This document shows positions 5,648 through 6,353 of a DNA stretch of 6,353 nucleotides, piece after piece (position 1 is the stretch's first letter; every line of letters starts with the position of its first letter). The notes beneath the pieces are model-generated. The model searched no databases, had not been told where the DNA came from, and saw only the letters and a program-made list of their open reading frames with translations. Made by a program: the position numbers and the translations under genes. Origin of the DNA: Bacillota bacterium (GTDB lineage: Bacteria; Bacillota; Clostridia; Oscillospirales; Oscillospiraceae); the NCBI GenBank assembly GCA_023393155.1, contig JAEWML010000107.1:1-6353 (forward strand), given 5' to 3'.

Positions 5648-5944
5648 GCAGGCTATTGCGGCGTGTGGTTCATCATCAGCGCCGTGGTGGGGGATGCGGT
5701 GAAGGCGCTGTATGACTTTGTGGAACAGAGAAGCTCCATTCCTCCCGGTACGTTATCCGACGATGCGCTGATGAAGGCATGGGAAATGGGGGAGAGCATG
5801 CAGGAGTGGTTCCGCTTTCTCTACCAGTATCACGACGGGTTTACGCTGCTGGTTTTATGTGCGGCGGGAACCCGCTATGCCAATTTTCAGCACGATTTTG
5901 CTGAAAAAATGGCTGTTAATAACCGCAAAAAGCCGTCTCTTTAG
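5648..5944 (+). pseudogene. Remnant of a TetR/AcrR-type regulator (C-terminal region only)
   Basis: The frame is open from after the TGA at 5645-5647 to the TAG at 5942-5944. The only start codon near the front is a GTG at 5663 with no ribosome binding site. The part MQEWFRFLYQYHDGFTLLVL and then CAAGTRYANFQHDFAEKM resembles the ligand-binding region of TetR proteins, which often read like 'Y..YD.FKLLLCCSEGTRYENF'. The N-terminal helix-turn-helix needed for DNA binding is absent. The C-terminal end stops soon after the match in the unrelated tail AVNNRKKPSL. Base composition is GC-rich like the host genes, so it looks like a decayed host gene cut at both ends, next to a mobile-element-type gene. 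A short functional protein is possible but less likely. The TetR assignment is from pattern recognition only. Confidence 0.55.
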
Positions 5945-6046
5945 CAGTCCTCCAATAAGGATGTTTATGAAAATCATAATTGTTTAACACGCAGCCGGAC
6001 GATTACCGATGAATTGTAAATAATCTTTAATTGGAGGATTTGCTTT
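5945..6046. other. Intergenic junction upstream of tnpV with inverted repeats
   Basis: This AT-rich gap separates the regulator remnant from the TnpV gene and may contain the left boundary of an integrated element. It holds a 9-bp inverted repeat, TCCTCCAAT (5948-5956) and ATTGGAGGA (6030-6038), the right arm being the ribosome binding site of the next gene. It also holds a small perfect hairpin TTATGA-AAA-TCATAA (5965-5979). A very short open frame (5967-5987, MKIIIV) sits in between with AAGG before it; it is probably chance. Confidence 0.5.
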
Positions 6047-6353
6047 ATGGCAAAGTTTGAGTTTGAGTACACTGAAATTGATGGGCTGTTATATCCCAAC
6101 ATTGAAATCGACGGTAAAGCCGAACTTGACAACTTAGGGAAATATGGGCGGCTCCGTCTGAATTATCTTCACGAACATAAGCCCGGAATGTACCGTGAAC
6201 TGCTTTTGACCGGTAAACTGCTAGAACATTGCATGAGCATTGAAAGGGTCGCTTTTGAAATGGCAGAACGTATTCGTGCCGATTATCTAAAAGAACACCC
6301 CATGTCAGAAGATGATACAATGGAACGCATTCGATGCTCTGAGCTTGCACAGG
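6047..6353 (+). CDS. tnpV: TnpV-family transposon-encoded protein, 3'-truncated by the window edge
   Basis: ATG at 6047 opens a frame that runs to the window end (102 codons visible) and is preceded by GGAGG (6033-6037) 9 bases upstream. The protein reads MAKFEFEYTEIDGLLYPNIE, then LGKYGRLRLNYLHEHKPGMY, RELLLTGKLLEHCMSIE, and finally MERIRCSELAQ. The core 'GKYG..RL.YL.EH....Y..LL..GKL..H' and the closing 'M..IR..E' pattern are those of TnpV, a small protein of about 110-130 residues found in Tn4451/Tn4453 and many clostridial integrative elements. Probably 10-20 residues are missing. Its exact role is not settled; an excisionase-like or accessory role has been proposed from context. Codons are more AT-rich than in the host genes to the left, consistent with transfer. 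A site-specific serine recombinase would be expected downstream. Confidence 0.75.
   Translation, partial: MAKFEFEYTEIDGLLYPNIEIDGKAELDNLGKYGRLRLNYLHEHKPGMYRELLLTGKLLEHCMSIERVAFEMAERIRADYLKEHPMSEDDTMERIRCSELAQ

Noticed and set aside
6045..6350. Minus-strand open frame opposite tnpV
   Set aside because: The plus-strand frame has a good ribosome binding site and a TnpV-like sequence; the antisense product resembles nothing.
1..6353. CRISPR arrays, tRNA or rRNA genes, phage genes
   Set aside because: Reading both strands gave no regularly spaced repeats, no tRNA-like cloverleaf and no rRNA-like segment. The only mobile-element signal is the TnpV gene at the right edge.

Overview
This window reads as chromosomal DNA of a GC-rich Clostridia-class Firmicute, most likely an Oscillospiraceae-type gut anaerobe. 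That placement is inference from the L19 protein sequence, strong AGGAGG-type ribosome binding sites, sigma-A promoters and GC-rich coding with AT-rich gaps. The right-hand edge runs into what looks like a mobile element.

Layout, left to right. (1) 1-816 (+): a LysR-type regulator missing its first residues, closed by a perfect 19-bp terminator hairpin. (2) 956-1594 (-): a GntR-type winged-helix protein with a C-terminal RCK_C (TrkA-C) domain, the architecture of BusR, the c-di-AMP-responsive osmolyte-uptake repressor of lactococci and streptococci. (3) 1595-1905: an AT-rich divergent control region. It holds a perfect-consensus promoter for the transporter, a promoter for the regulator, and a set of repeated TGTCA/TGACA elements. 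(4) 1906-4961 (+): a tight three-gene operon for a glycine betaine/quaternary-amine ABC transporter: binding lipoprotein, permease, and ATPase with C-terminal CBS domains. (5) 4978-5022: a 20-bp-stem terminator shared with the convergent next gene. (6) 5119-5460 (-): rplS (ribosomal protein L19) with its own promoter and a structured leader. (7) 5648-5944 (+): a remnant resembling the C-terminal part of a TetR-family regulator. (8) 6047-end (+): the start of a TnpV-family protein, typical of Tn4451-like and other clostridial integrative elements; it is cut by the window end.

The main biological unit is the busR-like gene with its divergent betaine transporter. Low osmolarity and high c-di-AMP would be expected to keep the repressor on the very strong promoter. 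The CBS domains of the ATPase could add a second, post-translational check by ionic strength or c-di-AMP. The sequence shows a 16-nt element shared, in opposite orientation, by both start-site regions of the divergon, and a direct repeat spaced 42 bp (about four helical turns) around the transporter promoter. These are candidate operators for the regulator. The c-di-AMP link is inferred from the family and not visible directly.
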